Counted from the stretch's first letter, positions 8,484 to 17,822 are shown. The stretch: 64,000 bases of DNA from Streptomyces hydrogenans (GCF_014656075.1 NZ_BNBS01000011.1:50883-114882), one strand, 5' to 3'. Notes: a model not told the origin generated them from the sequence alone. Translations and numbers: made by a program.

Positions 8484-10571
8484 CTAAACGGCCCGCGCGC
8501 CCGGGGGTGCCGTACGGGCTCCGACCCCCTCGGCGGCGGTCCGCAGCAGCGCGTGCGCGCGGGGCGAGGCGGCGATCCGCTCCAGGGTGAGCGGCTGTCC
8601 GTCGGGGCCCGCGACCGGCAGCCGCCAGTTGGGGTACTCGTCCCAGGTGCCCGGCAGGTTCTGCGGCCTGCGGTCCCCCACCAGGTCCGGCAGCCAGACC
8701 CCCACCATCCGGGCCGGGGTGCGGGCCAGGAAGCGGTGCAGGGCCCGGATCTCGGCCTCCTCGTCGCCCGGCCCCTCCGGGAGCAGCCCGAGCCGCTGGA
8801 GGATCCCGCGCCACTCGGCCGTCTCCGCCGCGTCGGCGGCCCGCTCACGCGCCAGGTCGCCGGTGAGCAGGCCCAGCCGGTGCCGCAGCACCACGTGGTC
8901 GCCGGAGAGCCGGGCGGCGGTGGGGGGCAGGTCGTGGGTGGTGGCGGTGGCCACGCAGTCGGCCCGCCACGCCTCGGGCGGCAGCGGGGCGCCGCCGCCG
9001 TCCCAGTCCCGCTCGAACCAGAGCACCGAGGTGCCGAACACCCCGCGCGCGGCGAGGGCTTCGCGGACGCCCGGCTCGACGGTGCCCAGGTCCTCGCCGA
9101 CGACCAGGGCGCCGGCCCGGTGCGCCTCCAGGACGAGGACGGCCAGCATCGCCTCGGCGTCGTACCGGACGTAGGTGCCCTCGGTGGGCTCCCGGCCCTC
9201 CGGCACCCACCAGAGCCGGAACAGGCCCATCACGTGGTCGAGGCGCAGCGCGCCCGCGTGCCGCAGGAGTTCGCGCAGCAGCCCGCGGTACGGGGCGTAC
9301 CCGGCGGCGGCGAGGGCGTCGGGCCGCCACGGCGGCAGCCCCCAGTCCTGGCCGCGGGAGTTGAAGGCGTCCGGCGGGGCGCCGACCGACATCCCGGCGG
9401 CGAAGTCGCCCTGCCGGGCCCAGACGTCGGAGCCCTCGGGGTGCACGCCGACGGCCAGGTCGTGGACGAGCCCGACCGCCATCCCGGCCTCCCGCGCCGC
9501 CTCGGCCGCCTCGCCGAGCTGTCGGTCCGTCAGCCAGGCGAGCCGGCAGTGGAAGTCGACCCGGGCGGCCAGCGCCGCGTCGGCGCGGACCGCCGCCGCG
9601 GCGCCGTCGGGGGTGCGCAGCGGTGCGGGCCAGGAGCGCCAGCGCGGGCCGTGGAGTTCGGCCAGCGCCTGGTAGGTGGCGTGGTCCTCCAGGGCGCGGC
9701 CGCGTTCGGCGAGGAAGTCGTGGTACTCGGCGCCGCGGCCGGGGCCGGGCTCGACCGCGGCGAGGAGTTCCAGGGCCCGGAGCTTGAGCGCCCAGACGGC
9801 GTCCCGGTCGATCGTGGTGCCCTTGGCGAGGACGCTCTCGCGGAGTTCGGCGGCGGAGGCGAGGATCCCGTCCAGCTCCTCGCGCCGGCCGGGGTCCAGG
9901 TGGGCGTACTCGGGGATCCGCTCGATCCGCAGGTGGACGGGGTCGGGGAAGCGCCGGGAGGAGGGGCGGTACGGCGAGGGGTCGCAGGGAGCCCCGGGCA
10001 CGCCCGCGTGCAGCGGGTTGACCTGGACGAAGCCGGCGCCGTGCGCGCGCCCCGCCCAGGAGACGAGTTCGCGCAGGTCGCCGAGGTCGCCCATGCCCCA
10101 GGAGTGCTCGGAGAGCAGCGAGTAGAGCTGCACGAGCAGGCCGTACGCGCGCGTCGCCGGGGCGGGCACGCGCGCGGGGGCGACGATCAGGGTGGCGCGG
10201 GCGGTGCGCCCGTCGGGCGCCTCGGCGTCCACGGTGTGCACGCCGAGCGGCAGCCGCTCCCAGTCGTCGCCGGCGCGGACCTCGCCGGTCTCGGTGGTGA
10301 CCCGGAGCAGGGTCCCGTCGGGCAGCCCGTCCGGCGGGCGCACCGGCTCGCCGCCGGTGTGCCGGACCAGGGTGGGCGGGAGCAGGCGCTCCCGGTCGGC
10401 CCGCTCCGCCGCGCCGAGGGAGGCGGCGACCGCCTCCGGGGTGGTCGCGTCGACCCCGAGGGCGCCGAGCACCGCGATCACGGTGGCCTCGGGCACGGGC
10501 GCGGTGACGCCCTCGGACGGGCTGAACGCGGTGGCGACGCCGTGACGGGCGGCGAGGCGGGCCAGGGTCAC
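8484..10571 (-). CDS. malQ: 4-alpha-glucanotransferase (amylomaltase, GH77)
   Basis: Cytoplasmic disproportionating enzyme that transfers alpha-1,4-glucan segments between maltodextrins. The 695-residue protein has the actinobacterial N-terminal extension (about 150 residues) before the GH77 barrel. Catalytic motifs are LRLDHVMGLFR (nucleophile Asp, about residue 445), VVGEDLGTV (acid/base Glu, about 492) and TTHDLPPTAARL (third Asp, about 546). The start is GTG at 10571 with GGAG eight bases upstream. A tandem-repeat protein gene ends one base before it, suggesting translational coupling. Confidence 0.96.
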   Translation of the reverse strand: MTLARLAARHGVATAFSPSEGVTAPVPEATVIAVLGALGVDATTPEAVAASLGAAERADRERLLPPTLVRHTGGEPVRPPDGLPDGTLLRVTTETGEVRAGDDWERLPLGVHTVDAEAPDGRTARATLIVAPARVPAPATRAYGLLVQLYSLLSEHSWGMGDLGDLRELVSWAGRAHGAGFVQVNPLHAGVPGAPCDPSPYRPSSRRFPDPVHLRIERIPEYAHLDPGRREELDGILASAAELRESVLAKGTTIDRDAVWALKLRALELLAAVEPGPGRGAEYHDFLAERGRALEDHATYQALAELHGPRWRSWPAPLRTPDGAAAAVRADAALAARVDFHCRLAWLTDRQLGEAAEAAREAGMAVGLVHDLAVGVHPEGSDVWARQGDFAAGMSVGAPPDAFNSRGQDWGLPPWRPDALAAAGYAPYRGLLRELLRHAGALRLDHVMGLFRLWWVPEGREPTEGTYVRYDAEAMLAVLVLEAHRAGALVVGEDLGTVEPGVREALAARGVFGTSVLWFERDWDGGGAPLPPEAWRADCVATATTHDLPPTAARLSGDHVVLRHRLGLLTGDLARERAADAAETAEWRGILQRLGLLPEGPGDEEAEIRALHRFLARTPARMVGVWLPDLVGDRRPQNLPGTWDEYPNWRLPVAGPDGQPLTLERIAASPRAHALLRTAAEGVGARTAPPGARAV

Positions 10572-10572
10572 T

Positions 10573-10848
10573 TCACACTCCGGGGGACTCCGTGCCGCAC
10601 CGGCCTCCGGGGGCGGTGGGCTCGCTGGTGAGGGGGGCGGCGCCGGTGAGCGGCGGCTCGCTGGTGAGGGGCGCCGCGCCGGCGAGCGGGGGCTCGCTGG
10701 TCAGCGGCGCGAGGTCGGCGCACGGGGGCTCGCTGGTCAGCGGCGCGTCGGCGGCCGGCGCGGGCTCGCCGGCCGACGGGGCGCCGCCGGGTGCGGCCTG
10801 ACGTGGGATCCGTATCCGTCCGGAGAGGTGGCGGGCGGTCGTGGTCAC
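10573..10848 (-). CDS. Small tandem-repeat protein upstream of malQ (91 aa, unknown function)
   Basis: Starts at GTG 10848 behind a GGGAG site with the sequence (M)TTTARHLSGRIRIPRQ. A Pro/Ala-rich region follows with four repeats of a 12-residue unit containing APLTSEPP. It ends one base before the malQ start, which argues for a real, translationally coupled gene. No signal peptide, membrane segment or known domain is visible; the repeat part should be disordered. The opposite strand is also open through the repeat, so coding on this strand is inferred from the start site and spacing. Function unknown. Confidence 0.5.
   Translation of the reverse strand: MTTTARHLSGRIRIPRQAAPGGAPSAGEPAPAADAPLTSEPPCADLAPLTSEPPLAGAAPLTSEPPLTGAAPLTSEPTAPGGRCGTESPGV
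10621..10752. repeat. 36-bp tandem repeat, about four copies
   Basis: The core CTCGCTGGT recurs at 10621, 10657, 10693 and 10729, exactly 36 bases apart, so the repeat is in frame and yields a 12-residue protein repeat. Copies differ mainly in the G/C-rich spacer. Confidence 0.85.
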
Positions 10849-11149
10849 GGGGGTCTCCCGGGTCTCGTCTCGACGTGGTGGCCGGCCGGCGGCGGGTGGC
10901 CGCCGGCCGTGGGTGCGACGAGTGATAGCCCTACCCACCACACCTCCCTTTGCCCCTTTTACCGGGGGAAGTCGGCGAAAGGGCGACAGCTCGCCGGTGG
11001 TTCGCCGGGCAAAGCCGACACTTCGCCCCGGCGGATTGACACCCGCGTGCGACGGGTGGTGGGCTCGTGATCCGCTCGTTACCAACCGGCCGGGCGGGGC
11101 CCGCCCCTGACGACCCGGCGGGTTCCGGCCCCGGCGAAGGGAGACCGCC
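10849..11149. other. Divergent intergenic region upstream of the repeat-protein gene and the GH84 gene
   Basis: No gene is seen. A perfect 11-bp hairpin (CGGCCGGCGGC at 10883-10893 against 10899-10909, loop GGGTG) lies 35 bases upstream of the minus-strand start, within its likely leader. A TTGACA hexamer at 11036-11041 could be a -35 box for the plus-strand gene, but no convincing -10 follows. Confidence 0.4.
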
Positions 11150-14100
11150 GTGACCCCCGTGCGTCCGGGACGCGGACCGCGTACGGCGACCGCGGTCGCC
11201 GCCGCCGTCATCGGCGGACTCCTGGGCGGTGCCGTGCCCGGTGCGGCGGGCGCCGTCCCGCTCCCCGTGACCGTGCCCGACCTGGCCGCCTCTCCCGCGC
11301 CCGCGAAGGCCCCCACCGGGCCCGCCGCGAGCCCGGCCGTGCCCGCGCCCCGGACCGGCTCCCCGCGCGTGGCGCCCGCGGTGCCCGCCGTGTGGCCCCG
11401 GCCGCAGTCGCTGACGGCCGCCGGGCCGGCCGTGCGCCTCGGGGAGCGGGTCACGCTCGTCGCGGACGAGGACGCCGATCCGTACGCCCTCGCGGCGCTG
11501 CGGGCGCTGCTCGGCGAGGCCGGGGTGCGGAGCGTCCACGAGGGGCTGCCGGGCGCCGGGCCGGTCGTCCGGGTCTCGGGCCCGTCCGGGGAGGCGGCGC
11601 AGGAGGCGCTGGCCTCCTTCGGGGTGGCCGAGCGGGCCGATCTGCCGGCCGGCGGCTACCGGCTGGCCACCGGCCGCTTCGGCGGGCGGGACACGGTGGT
11701 GCTGGACGGGGTCGGCGAGGACGGGCTCTTCCACGCGGTGCAGACGCTCCGCCGGCTCCTCGGCGAGGGGACGGACGGCCTCGGCGGCGAGGTGCCGGGC
11801 GTCGTCGTCCGGGACTGGCCGGGGACCGCCGAGCGGGGGATCGCGGAGGGCTTCTACGGCACCCCGTGGACGACGGAGCAGCGCCTGGCGGCGGTCGACT
11901 TCCTGGGCCGCACCAAGCAGAACCGCTATCTGTACGCGCCGGGCGACGACCCCTACCGGGCGGCGCAGTGGCGCGAGCCCTACCCGGAGGCGCAGCGGGC
12001 CGGGTTCCTGGCGCTGGCCGAGCGGGCCCGGGCGAACCACGTGACGCTCGGCTGGGCGGTGGCGCCCGCGCAGTCGATGTGCCTGTCCTCGGACGAGGAC
12101 GTGGCGGCGCTGACGCGGAAGCTGGACGCGATGGCGGAGCTCGGCTTCCGCTCCTTCCAGCTCCAGTTCCCCGACGCCGGGTACGGCGAGTGGACCTGCG
12201 ACGAGGACGCCGACGCCTTCGGGCGGGACGCGGCGGGCGCGGCCCGGGCGCACGCGCGCGTGGCGAACACCGTGGCCCGGCACCTGGCCGGGCGCCGGCC
12301 GGACGCCGAGCCGCTGACGGTGCTGCCGACGGAGTACTACCAGGAGGGCACCAGCGAGTACCGCTCGGCGCTCGCGGAGGCCCTGGACCCGCGCGTGCGG
12401 GTGGCGTGGACGGGCGTGGGGGTGGTGCCGCGCACCGTCACCGGCACCGAACTGGCCGGGACGCGGGCGGCCCTGGGGCAGCGCCCGCTGGTCACCCTGG
12501 ACAACTACCCGGTCAACGACTACGCGCAGGACCGGCTCTTCCTGGGGCCGGTCCGGGGCCGGGAGCCCGCGGTGGCGGCCGGTTCCGCCGCCTATCTGGC
12601 GCACGCGATGGAGCAGCCGGCCGCCTCCAGGATCCCGCTGTTCACCACCGCCGACTTCGCCTGGAACCCGCGCGGCTACCGGCCCGGGGAGTCCTGGCGG
12701 GCGGCCGTCGCCGACCTGGCGGGCCCCGATCCGGCCGCGCGGGCCGCGCTCGGCGCCCTGGCCGGGAACGCGGCCTCGTCGATCCTCGCCCCGGACGCCG
12801 AGTCGGCCGGTCTCAAGCCGCTGATGAGCGCCTTCTGGTCGGCCCGGGCCGCGGGTCCGGCGGCGGCCCGGGAGAAGGCGGGCGCCGAGCTGCGGGCCGC
12901 CTTCGACGTGGTGCGGGAGGCGGCGGAGCGGCTGGCCGGCACGGCGGACGGCGCCCTGCGCGCCGCGGCCGGGCCCTGGCTGGAGCAGTTGGCGCGGTAC
13001 GGGGCGGCGGGCGAGGCGGCCGTCGACATGCTCCTCGCGCAGGCGCGCGGGGACGGGCCCGCCGCCTGGCAGGCGCAGTTGCGCCTGGAGCCGCTGCGGC
13101 CGCGGATCGCGGCGAGCGGGGTGACGGTCGGCGACGGGGTCCTGGACCCCTTCCTGGAGCGGGCGGCGAAGGAGGCGGCGGCCTGGACGGGCGCCGACCG
13201 GGACCCGGAGCGCGCGGTGGACCGGGCCTCCGGCTCGTACACGGTGAAGCTGGACCGGTCGCGGCCGGTGGAGTCGGTGACGGTGCTCACCGGGAAGCCC
13301 TCGGACAGGCCGGCCGGCGGCGGGGAGCCGGGCGACGGGAAGGCCGCGCACGCGCGCGTGGAGGCGTATGTGACGGGCGAGGGCTGGCGGCCGCTGGGGC
13401 CGCTGGACTCCTCGGGCTGGACGCAGACCGAGCTGAAGGGGCTGCGCGCGGAGGCGCTGCGGATCGTCTGGGACGGCGAGGGCCCGGCGCCCGACGTGCG
13501 GTCGCTGGTGCCGTGGTTCGCGGACGGGCCCAAGGCCGGCCTGGAGCTGTCCCGGAGCACGGCGGACCTGGAGGCCGGCGGCCCGGCGGGCCGGGTGGAC
13601 CTGGAGCTGACGGGGCGGCGGGCGGCCGAGGTGCGGGACGCCCCGACGGCGCGGGCGCCGAAGGGGATCTCGGTGCGGCTGCCGAAGGAGGCCGCGGTGG
13701 AGCGCGGCGGCACGACGACGGTGCCGATGGAGGTGTCGGTGGCGCCCGGCACGCCGTCCGGGGAGTACCGGGTGCCGGTGTCGTTCGCGGGCGAGGAGCG
13801 GGTGCTGACGGTGCGGGCCTTCCCGCGCACCGGCGGCCCGGACCTGGCCCGGACGGCGACGGCCTCCTCCTCCGGCGACGAGACGGCGGACTTCCCGGCC
13901 GCGCTGGCGGTGGACGGCGATCCGGCGACCCGCTGGTCCTCGCCGGCGGAGGACGGGGCGTGGTTCCAGCTGGAGCTGGCCGAACCGGCCCGGATAGGGC
14001 AGGTGGTGCTGCACTGGCAGGACGCGCACGCCTCCCGCTACCGGGTGCAGGTATCGGCCGACGGCCGGAACTGGCGGACCGCGGCGACCGTGCCGGAGGG

Positions 14101-14347
14101 CCGGGGCGGCCGGGAGTCGGTGCGGATGGACGCGGCGGACACCCGCTTCCTGCGGGTGCAGGGCGAGAAGCGGGCGACGCCGTACGGCTACTCGCTCTGG
14201 TCGGTGGAGACGTACGCGGTGACGCCGCCGGAGGAGGGCTCCCCGGAGGCGAAGGCACCGGAGACGAAGGCGCCGGAGGCGAAGGCGCCCGGTACGGAGA
14301 CGCCGGGTACGGAGACGGACGCGCCGGAGGAGGGCGTCGCCCCCTGA
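11150..14347 (+). CDS. Secreted GH84-like beta-N-acetylglucosaminidase/hyaluronidase with CBM32
   Basis: 1,065-residue secreted glycosidase. Order: signal peptide (about 1-36), Pro/Ala linker, GH20b-like N-domain (about 80-225), GH84 catalytic barrel beginning RGIAEGFYGTPW (about 228), helical region, NPCBM/Ig-like part, a C-terminal F5/8-type C (CBM32) domain (about 900-1022: ALAVDGDPATRWSS to VETYAV) and an acidic-basic KAPE/GTET repeat tail. At the catalytic position, where GH84 enzymes have two consecutive Asp, this protein reads QFPDAGY: the first is Pro341 and only Asp342 is kept. The start GTG follows GAAGGGAGA. The substrate is probably beta-linked GlcNAc, but activity is uncertain because of the replaced residue. 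Confidence 0.85.
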   Translation: MTPVRPGRGPRTATAVAAAVIGGLLGGAVPGAAGAVPLPVTVPDLAASPAPAKAPTGPAASPAVPAPRTGSPRVAPAVPAVWPRPQSLTAAGPAVRLGERVTLVADEDADPYALAALRALLGEAGVRSVHEGLPGAGPVVRVSGPSGEAAQEALASFGVAERADLPAGGYRLATGRFGGRDTVVLDGVGEDGLFHAVQTLRRLLGEGTDGLGGEVPGVVVRDWPGTAERGIAEGFYGTPWTTEQRLAAVDFLGRTKQNRYLYAPGDDPYRAAQWREPYPEAQRAGFLALAERARANHVTLGWAVAPAQSMCLSSDEDVAALTRKLDAMAELGFRSFQLQFPDAGYGEWTCDEDADAFGRDAAGAARAHARVANTVARHLAGRRPDAEPLTVLPTEYYQEGTSEYRSALAEALDPRVRVAWTGVGVVPRTVTGTELAGTRAALGQRPLVTLDNYPVNDYAQDRLFLGPVRGREPAVAAGSAAYLAHAMEQPAASRIPLFTTADFAWNPRGYRPGESWRAAVADLAGPDPAARAALGALAGNAASSILAPDAESAGLKPLMSAFWSARAAGPAAAREKAGAELRAAFDVVREAAERLAGTADGALRAAAGPWLEQLARYGAAGEAAVDMLLAQARGDGPAAWQAQLRLEPLRPRIAASGVTVGDGVLDPFLERAAKEAAAWTGADRDPERAVDRASGSYTVKLDRSRPVESVTVLTGKPSDRPAGGGEPGDGKAAHARVEAYVTGEGWRPLGPLDSSGWTQTELKGLRAEALRIVWDGEGPAPDVRSLVPWFADGPKAGLELSRSTADLEAGGPAGRVDLELTGRRAAEVRDAPTARAPKGISVRLPKEAAVERGGTTTVPMEVSVAPGTPSGEYRVPVSFAGEERVLTVRAFPRTGGPDLARTATASSSGDETADFPAALAVDGDPATRWSSPAEDGAWFQLELAEPARIGQVVLHWQDAHASRYRVQVSADGRNWRTAATVPEGRGGRESVRMDAADTRFLRVQGEKRATPYGYSLWSVETYAVTPPEEGSPEAKAPETKAPEAKAPGTETPGTETDAPEEGVAP

Positions 14348-14411
14348 GCGGCGGCGCCCTCGGCTCCGTACCCCTGGCCGGACCGGCCGGGAAACACGAG
14401 AGGCCCGGATC

Positions 14412-14975
14412 TCAGCCGGTCGTCAACGCCCCCGCGGGGGTGTCGGCGACGGAGTCGATCCGGGCCATCGCGTCCTCGGCGCCGTACGGCGTGAGGTAGG
14501 GCAGCCATCGTGGGTCCCGGTGGCCGGTCCCGATGATCCGCCAGGCCAGGCCGGTCGGCGGCGCGGGCTGGTGGCGCAGCCGCCAGCCGATCTCCCGCAG
14601 GTGCTTGTCGGCCTTGAGGTGGTTGCAGCGGCGGCAGGCCGCCACCACGTTCTCCCAGGCGTGCGTCCCTCCCCGGCTGCGCGGGATGACGTGGTCGACG
14701 CTGGTCGCCACTCCCCCGCAGTACATGCAGCGCCCGCCGTCGCGTGCGAAGAGGGCCCTGCGGGTCAAGGGAACGGGCCCCCGGTAGGGGACCCGCACGA
14801 AGCGCTTCAGCCGTACCACGCTGGGCGCGGGGACGATCTGATGCTCGCTGTGCAGGAAGGCGCCGGACTCCTCGATGCAGAGGGCCTTGTTCTCCAGTAC
14901 GAGGACGAGTGCGCGGCGGAGCGGTACGACGCCCAGGGGCTCGTACGACGCGTTGAGGACCAGGACATGCGGCAC
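14412..14975 (-). CDS. HNH endonuclease family protein
   Basis: 187-residue protein with an N-terminal region (VLVLNASYEPLGVVPLRRAL) shared by the actinobacterial housekeeping HNH family and an HNH zinc-finger nuclease core at about residues 82-125: CMYCG, then DHVIPRSRGG, N and CRRCN. The start is ATG at 14975. It is a stand-alone gene with no restriction-modification partner or mobile element near it. The biological role of this widespread family is not settled. Confidence 0.9.
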   Translation of the reverse strand: MPHVLVLNASYEPLGVVPLRRALVLVLENKALCIEESGAFLHSEHQIVPAPSVVRLKRFVRVPYRGPVPLTRRALFARDGGRCMYCGGVATSVDHVIPRSRGGTHAWENVVAACRRCNHLKADKHLREIGWRLRHQPAPPTGLAWRIIGTGHRDPRWLPYLTPYGAEDAMARIDSVADTPAGALTTG

Positions 14976-15233
14976 GGATGCCTCCTATGACGCCGGCGGC
15001 GCGTGGCTCGCGCCGGGACGAACTGCTCTCAGTCTCTCCTCATGCCTGGTCGGAGCGCCACCACGTTCCCGCGATCGCGGGGGACGCGGCGGACGTGTTC
15101 TCGACCACACCGGCATGTCTTCCGGGTATGTGCCCGGGTGAGGTCGGTCTCTCCCTCGAACAGGGCAACGGGTGCACGTCCGATGCCCCGTTAGGGTGGA
15201 TGGCCTGCGTACGCGATGCCTGGAGGTTGTCCC

Positions 15234-16298
15234 GTGTCCTGGTCCGTCCTGGCGGCCGCCACCGAACCCGAGCCCATCCCGGTGTCTCTGGACGAGGCGG
15301 CGGAGAAGGCCACCAACGCGGCGAGCTGGGTGGAGGAGAACTGGTCCACCTGGCTCAACACCGGTCTGCGCATCCTGCTGATCGTGATCGTCGCCCTGAT
15401 GCTGCGGTGGGCCGTCCGGCGCGCCCTGACGAAGCTGATCGAGCGGATGAACCGCTCCGCCCAGGCGGTGCAGGGGACGGCGCTCGGCGGACTGCTCGTC
15501 AACGCGGAGCGCAGGAGGCAGCGGTCCGAGGCGATCGGCTCGGTGCTGCGGTCGGTGGCGTCGTTCCTGATCCTGGGCACCGCCGGACTGATGGTGCTCG
15601 GCGCCTTCGACATCGACCTGGCGCCGCTGCTCGCCTCGGCCGGTGTGGCCGGTGTGGCGATCGGCTTCGGCGCGCGGAACCTGGTGACGGACTTCCTCTC
15701 CGGCGTCTTCATGATCCTGGAGGACCAGTACGGCGTCGGTGACTCGGTCGACGCGGGCGTGGCCTCCGGCGAGGTCGTCGAGGTCGGGCTGCGGGTGACG
15801 AAGCTGCGCGGGATCGACGGCGAGATCTGGTACGTGCGCAACGGCGAGATCAAGCGGATAGGGAACCTCAGCCAGGGCTGGGCGACGGCGGCGGTGGACG
15901 TGACGGTCCGGCCGACGGAGGACCTGGACGAGGTGCGGTCGGTGATCGCGGCGGCGGGCGAGGCGATGGCCAAGGACGAGCCGTGGAACGAGCGGCTGTG
16001 GGGTCCGGTGGAGGTGCTGGGCCTGACCGAGGTGCTGCTGGACTCGATGACGGTCCGGGTCTCCGCGAAGACGATGCCCGGCAAGAAGCTGGGCGTCGAG
16101 CGCGAGCTGCGGTGGCGGATCAAGCGCGGTCTGGACGAGGCCGGCATCCGGATCGTCGGCGGGCTGCCCCCGCAGGCGGAGGAGGCGGCGGCCGACCCGA
16201 CGGCGGGCATGGCGGCCCCCTCGGTCTTCTCGAACGCGGCCTCGCCGCAGTCGGCGGCGGCCACCCCGCTGCCGAGGACGGACCTCTCCAAGCCCTGA
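15234..16298 (+). CDS. MscS-family mechanosensitive channel
   Basis: 354-residue small-conductance mechanosensitive channel that releases solutes on hypo-osmotic shock. Membrane helices are at about residues 43-62, 107-130 and the pore-lining segment at 132-160 (LLASAGVAGVAIGFGARNLVTDFLSGVFMI). The MscS beta domain follows (VGDSVDAGVASGEVVEVGLR) and then the C-terminal alpha/beta domain and a Ser/Ala/Pro-rich tail. GTG at 15234 is chosen over the ATG at 15216 because GGAGG at 15222-15226 is seven bases upstream. A strong terminator follows. Confidence 0.92.
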   Translation: MSWSVLAAATEPEPIPVSLDEAAEKATNAASWVEENWSTWLNTGLRILLIVIVALMLRWAVRRALTKLIERMNRSAQAVQGTALGGLLVNAERRRQRSEAIGSVLRSVASFLILGTAGLMVLGAFDIDLAPLLASAGVAGVAIGFGARNLVTDFLSGVFMILEDQYGVGDSVDAGVASGEVVEVGLRVTKLRGIDGEIWYVRNGEIKRIGNLSQGWATAAVDVTVRPTEDLDEVRSVIAAAGEAMAKDEPWNERLWGPVEVLGLTEVLLDSMTVRVSAKTMPGKKLGVERELRWRIKRGLDEAGIRIVGGLPPQAEEAAADPTAGMAAPSVFSNAASPQSAAATPLPRTDLSKP

Positions 16299-16354
16299 CG
16301 GCCCGTCCCCCGGGCCCTCGGCGCACGCCCCGACCGCCCGTCCCCACGGGCCTC

Positions 16355-16396
16355 GACGCCCCCGTCGGCAACGCTTCGGTTGCCGACGGGGGCGTC
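16355..16396 (+). terminator. Strong hairpin terminator after the MscS gene
   Basis: A perfect 18-bp stem (16355-16372 against 16379-16396) closed by a six-base GCTTCG loop. It isolates csnR from upstream transcription. Confidence 0.9.
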
Positions 16397-16411
16397 TCGC
16401 GTTCACGGGTA

Positions 16412-16468
16412 TTGACGGCCAGGTGGCGGCCGTCCTACCGTCCTCCCACCGGATAGGAAACTTTCCTA
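16412..16468 (+). promoter_or_regulatory. csnR promoter and CsnR operator
   Basis: TTGACG (16412-16417) and TACCGT (16436-16441) are spaced 18 bases as -35 and -10 boxes. A perfect palindrome, TAGGAAA-C-TTTCCTA (16454-16468), lies just after, over the expected start of transcription. As I recall, this matches the palindrome bound by the ROK repressor CsnR of S. lividans/S. coelicolor, so autorepression of csnR and probably of the whole operon is expected. Confidence 0.75.
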
Positions 16469-16544
16469 ACAGTGTGGTGGGAAGCAGGGCCGCCGCGAGG
16501 CGCCAGAATGGGCCTCCCAGCATCGAAGGGCAGGTACGAACGTC

Positions 16545-17753
16545 ATGGCAGGTACCCAGGGAACCCCTGGCACCCCGCGCGTGCTGCGGGCCATGAACGA
16601 CCGCGCCGCGCTCGACCTCCTGCTGGAGCACGGCACCCTCTCGCGGACCCGGATCGGCAAGCTCACCGGCCTCTCCAAGCCGACCGCCTCCCAGCTCCTC
16701 GCCCGCCTCGAAGCCGCCGGCCTGGTCCGCGCCACCGGCACCACCGAGGGCCGGCCCGGCCCCAGCGCCCAGCTGTACGCGCTGAACCCGGACGCCGGCC
16801 ACGCCGCCGGACTCGACGTCAACCAGCACCGCATCCGCGCCGCCGTCGCCGACATCACCGGCACCGTCACCGGCGAGTACGAGCTCCGCACCGGAGGACG
16901 TACCGGCGACGGAGTCGTCCGGCAGGTCACCGACGCCCTCGACGGGGCCGTCGCGGCCGCCGGGCTCACCCGGGCCGACGTCCGACGGCTGGTCATCGGC
17001 ACCCCCGGCGCCTTCGACCCGGCCACCGGGCGGCTCCGCTACGCCTCCCACCTCCCCGGCTGGCACTCCCCCACCCTCCTGGAGGAGCTGGCCGCGGTCC
17101 TGCCCATGCCCTTCGAGTACGAGAACGACGTCAACCTGGTGGCCATCGCCGAGCGGGCCGTCGGCGCCGCCCGCGGCCACGAGGACTTCGTCCTGCTGTG
17201 GAACGAGGAGGGCCTCGGCGCCGCCCTCGTCCTCGGCGGCCGGCTGCACCGGGGCTTCACCGGCGGTGCCGGCGAGGTCGGCTTCCTCCCGGTCCCCGGC
17301 ACCCCGCTGGTCCGCCAGGTCACCAAGGCCAACTCCGGCGGCTTCCAGGAGCTCGCCGGCGTCCAGTCCGTGCCCCGGCTCGCCCGCGCGGCCGGCATCG
17401 ACACCCCCGACCACCCCTATGTGCCGGTGGCCTCCGGGCTGCTCGCCCGGGCCGCCGAGACCCCCGACGAGGGCCCGCACGCGGAGCTGCTCGACCGGTA
17501 CGCCGAACGGCTCGCCACCGGTCTCGCCTCCCTCACCGCCGTCCTCGACCCCGAACTGATCGTGCTGTCCGGAGACGTCCTCGTCGCCGGCGGCGAACCG
17601 CTGCGGGCCCGCGTCCAGGCCGAGCTCGCCGACCTCGCGGCCTCCCGGCCGCGGCTGGTCCTGACCGCCGTCCCCCGTGAACCCGTGCTGCGCGGGGCGC
17701 TGGAGAGCGCCCTCGCCACCACCCGCGACGAGGTCTTCGACACCTCGCGCTGA
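16545..17753 (+). CDS. csnR: ROK-family transcriptional repressor of chitosan-oligosaccharide use
   Basis: 402-residue ROK repressor: N-terminal winged helix (about 18-65, GTLSRTRIGKLTGLSKPTAS then LLARLEAAGLV) followed by the sugar-kinase-like ROK fold (VIGTPGAF, YENDVNLVAIAE). The zinc-binding Cys cluster of many ROK kinases is absent, as in several ROK repressors. It heads the csnR-E-F-G-H-K cluster and its own promoter carries the palindrome at 16454-16468. From knowledge of the family, chitosan-derived oligosaccharides relieve repression. The start has a GGCAGG-type site and suits the usual N-terminus. Confidence 0.88.
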   Translation: MAGTQGTPGTPRVLRAMNDRAALDLLLEHGTLSRTRIGKLTGLSKPTASQLLARLEAAGLVRATGTTEGRPGPSAQLYALNPDAGHAAGLDVNQHRIRAAVADITGTVTGEYELRTGGRTGDGVVRQVTDALDGAVAAAGLTRADVRRLVIGTPGAFDPATGRLRYASHLPGWHSPTLLEELAAVLPMPFEYENDVNLVAIAERAVGAARGHEDFVLLWNEEGLGAALVLGGRLHRGFTGGAGEVGFLPVPGTPLVRQVTKANSGGFQELAGVQSVPRLARAAGIDTPDHPYVPVASGLLARAAETPDEGPHAELLDRYAERLATGLASLTAVLDPELIVLSGDVLVAGGEPLRARVQAELADLAASRPRLVLTAVPREPVLRGALESALATTRDEVFDTSR

Positions 17754-17822
17754 CCCCGCACCAGGCCCCGTACCAGGCTCCTTCCCCCCTTCCCCCTCCG
17801 CCCCGCCCAGGGAGACATCGCC

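Noticed and set aside
10931..14029. Long minus-strand frame opposite the GH84-like gene
   Set aside because: Arg/Pro-rich shadow; the plus strand has a signal peptide, catalytic barrel and CBM32 domain.
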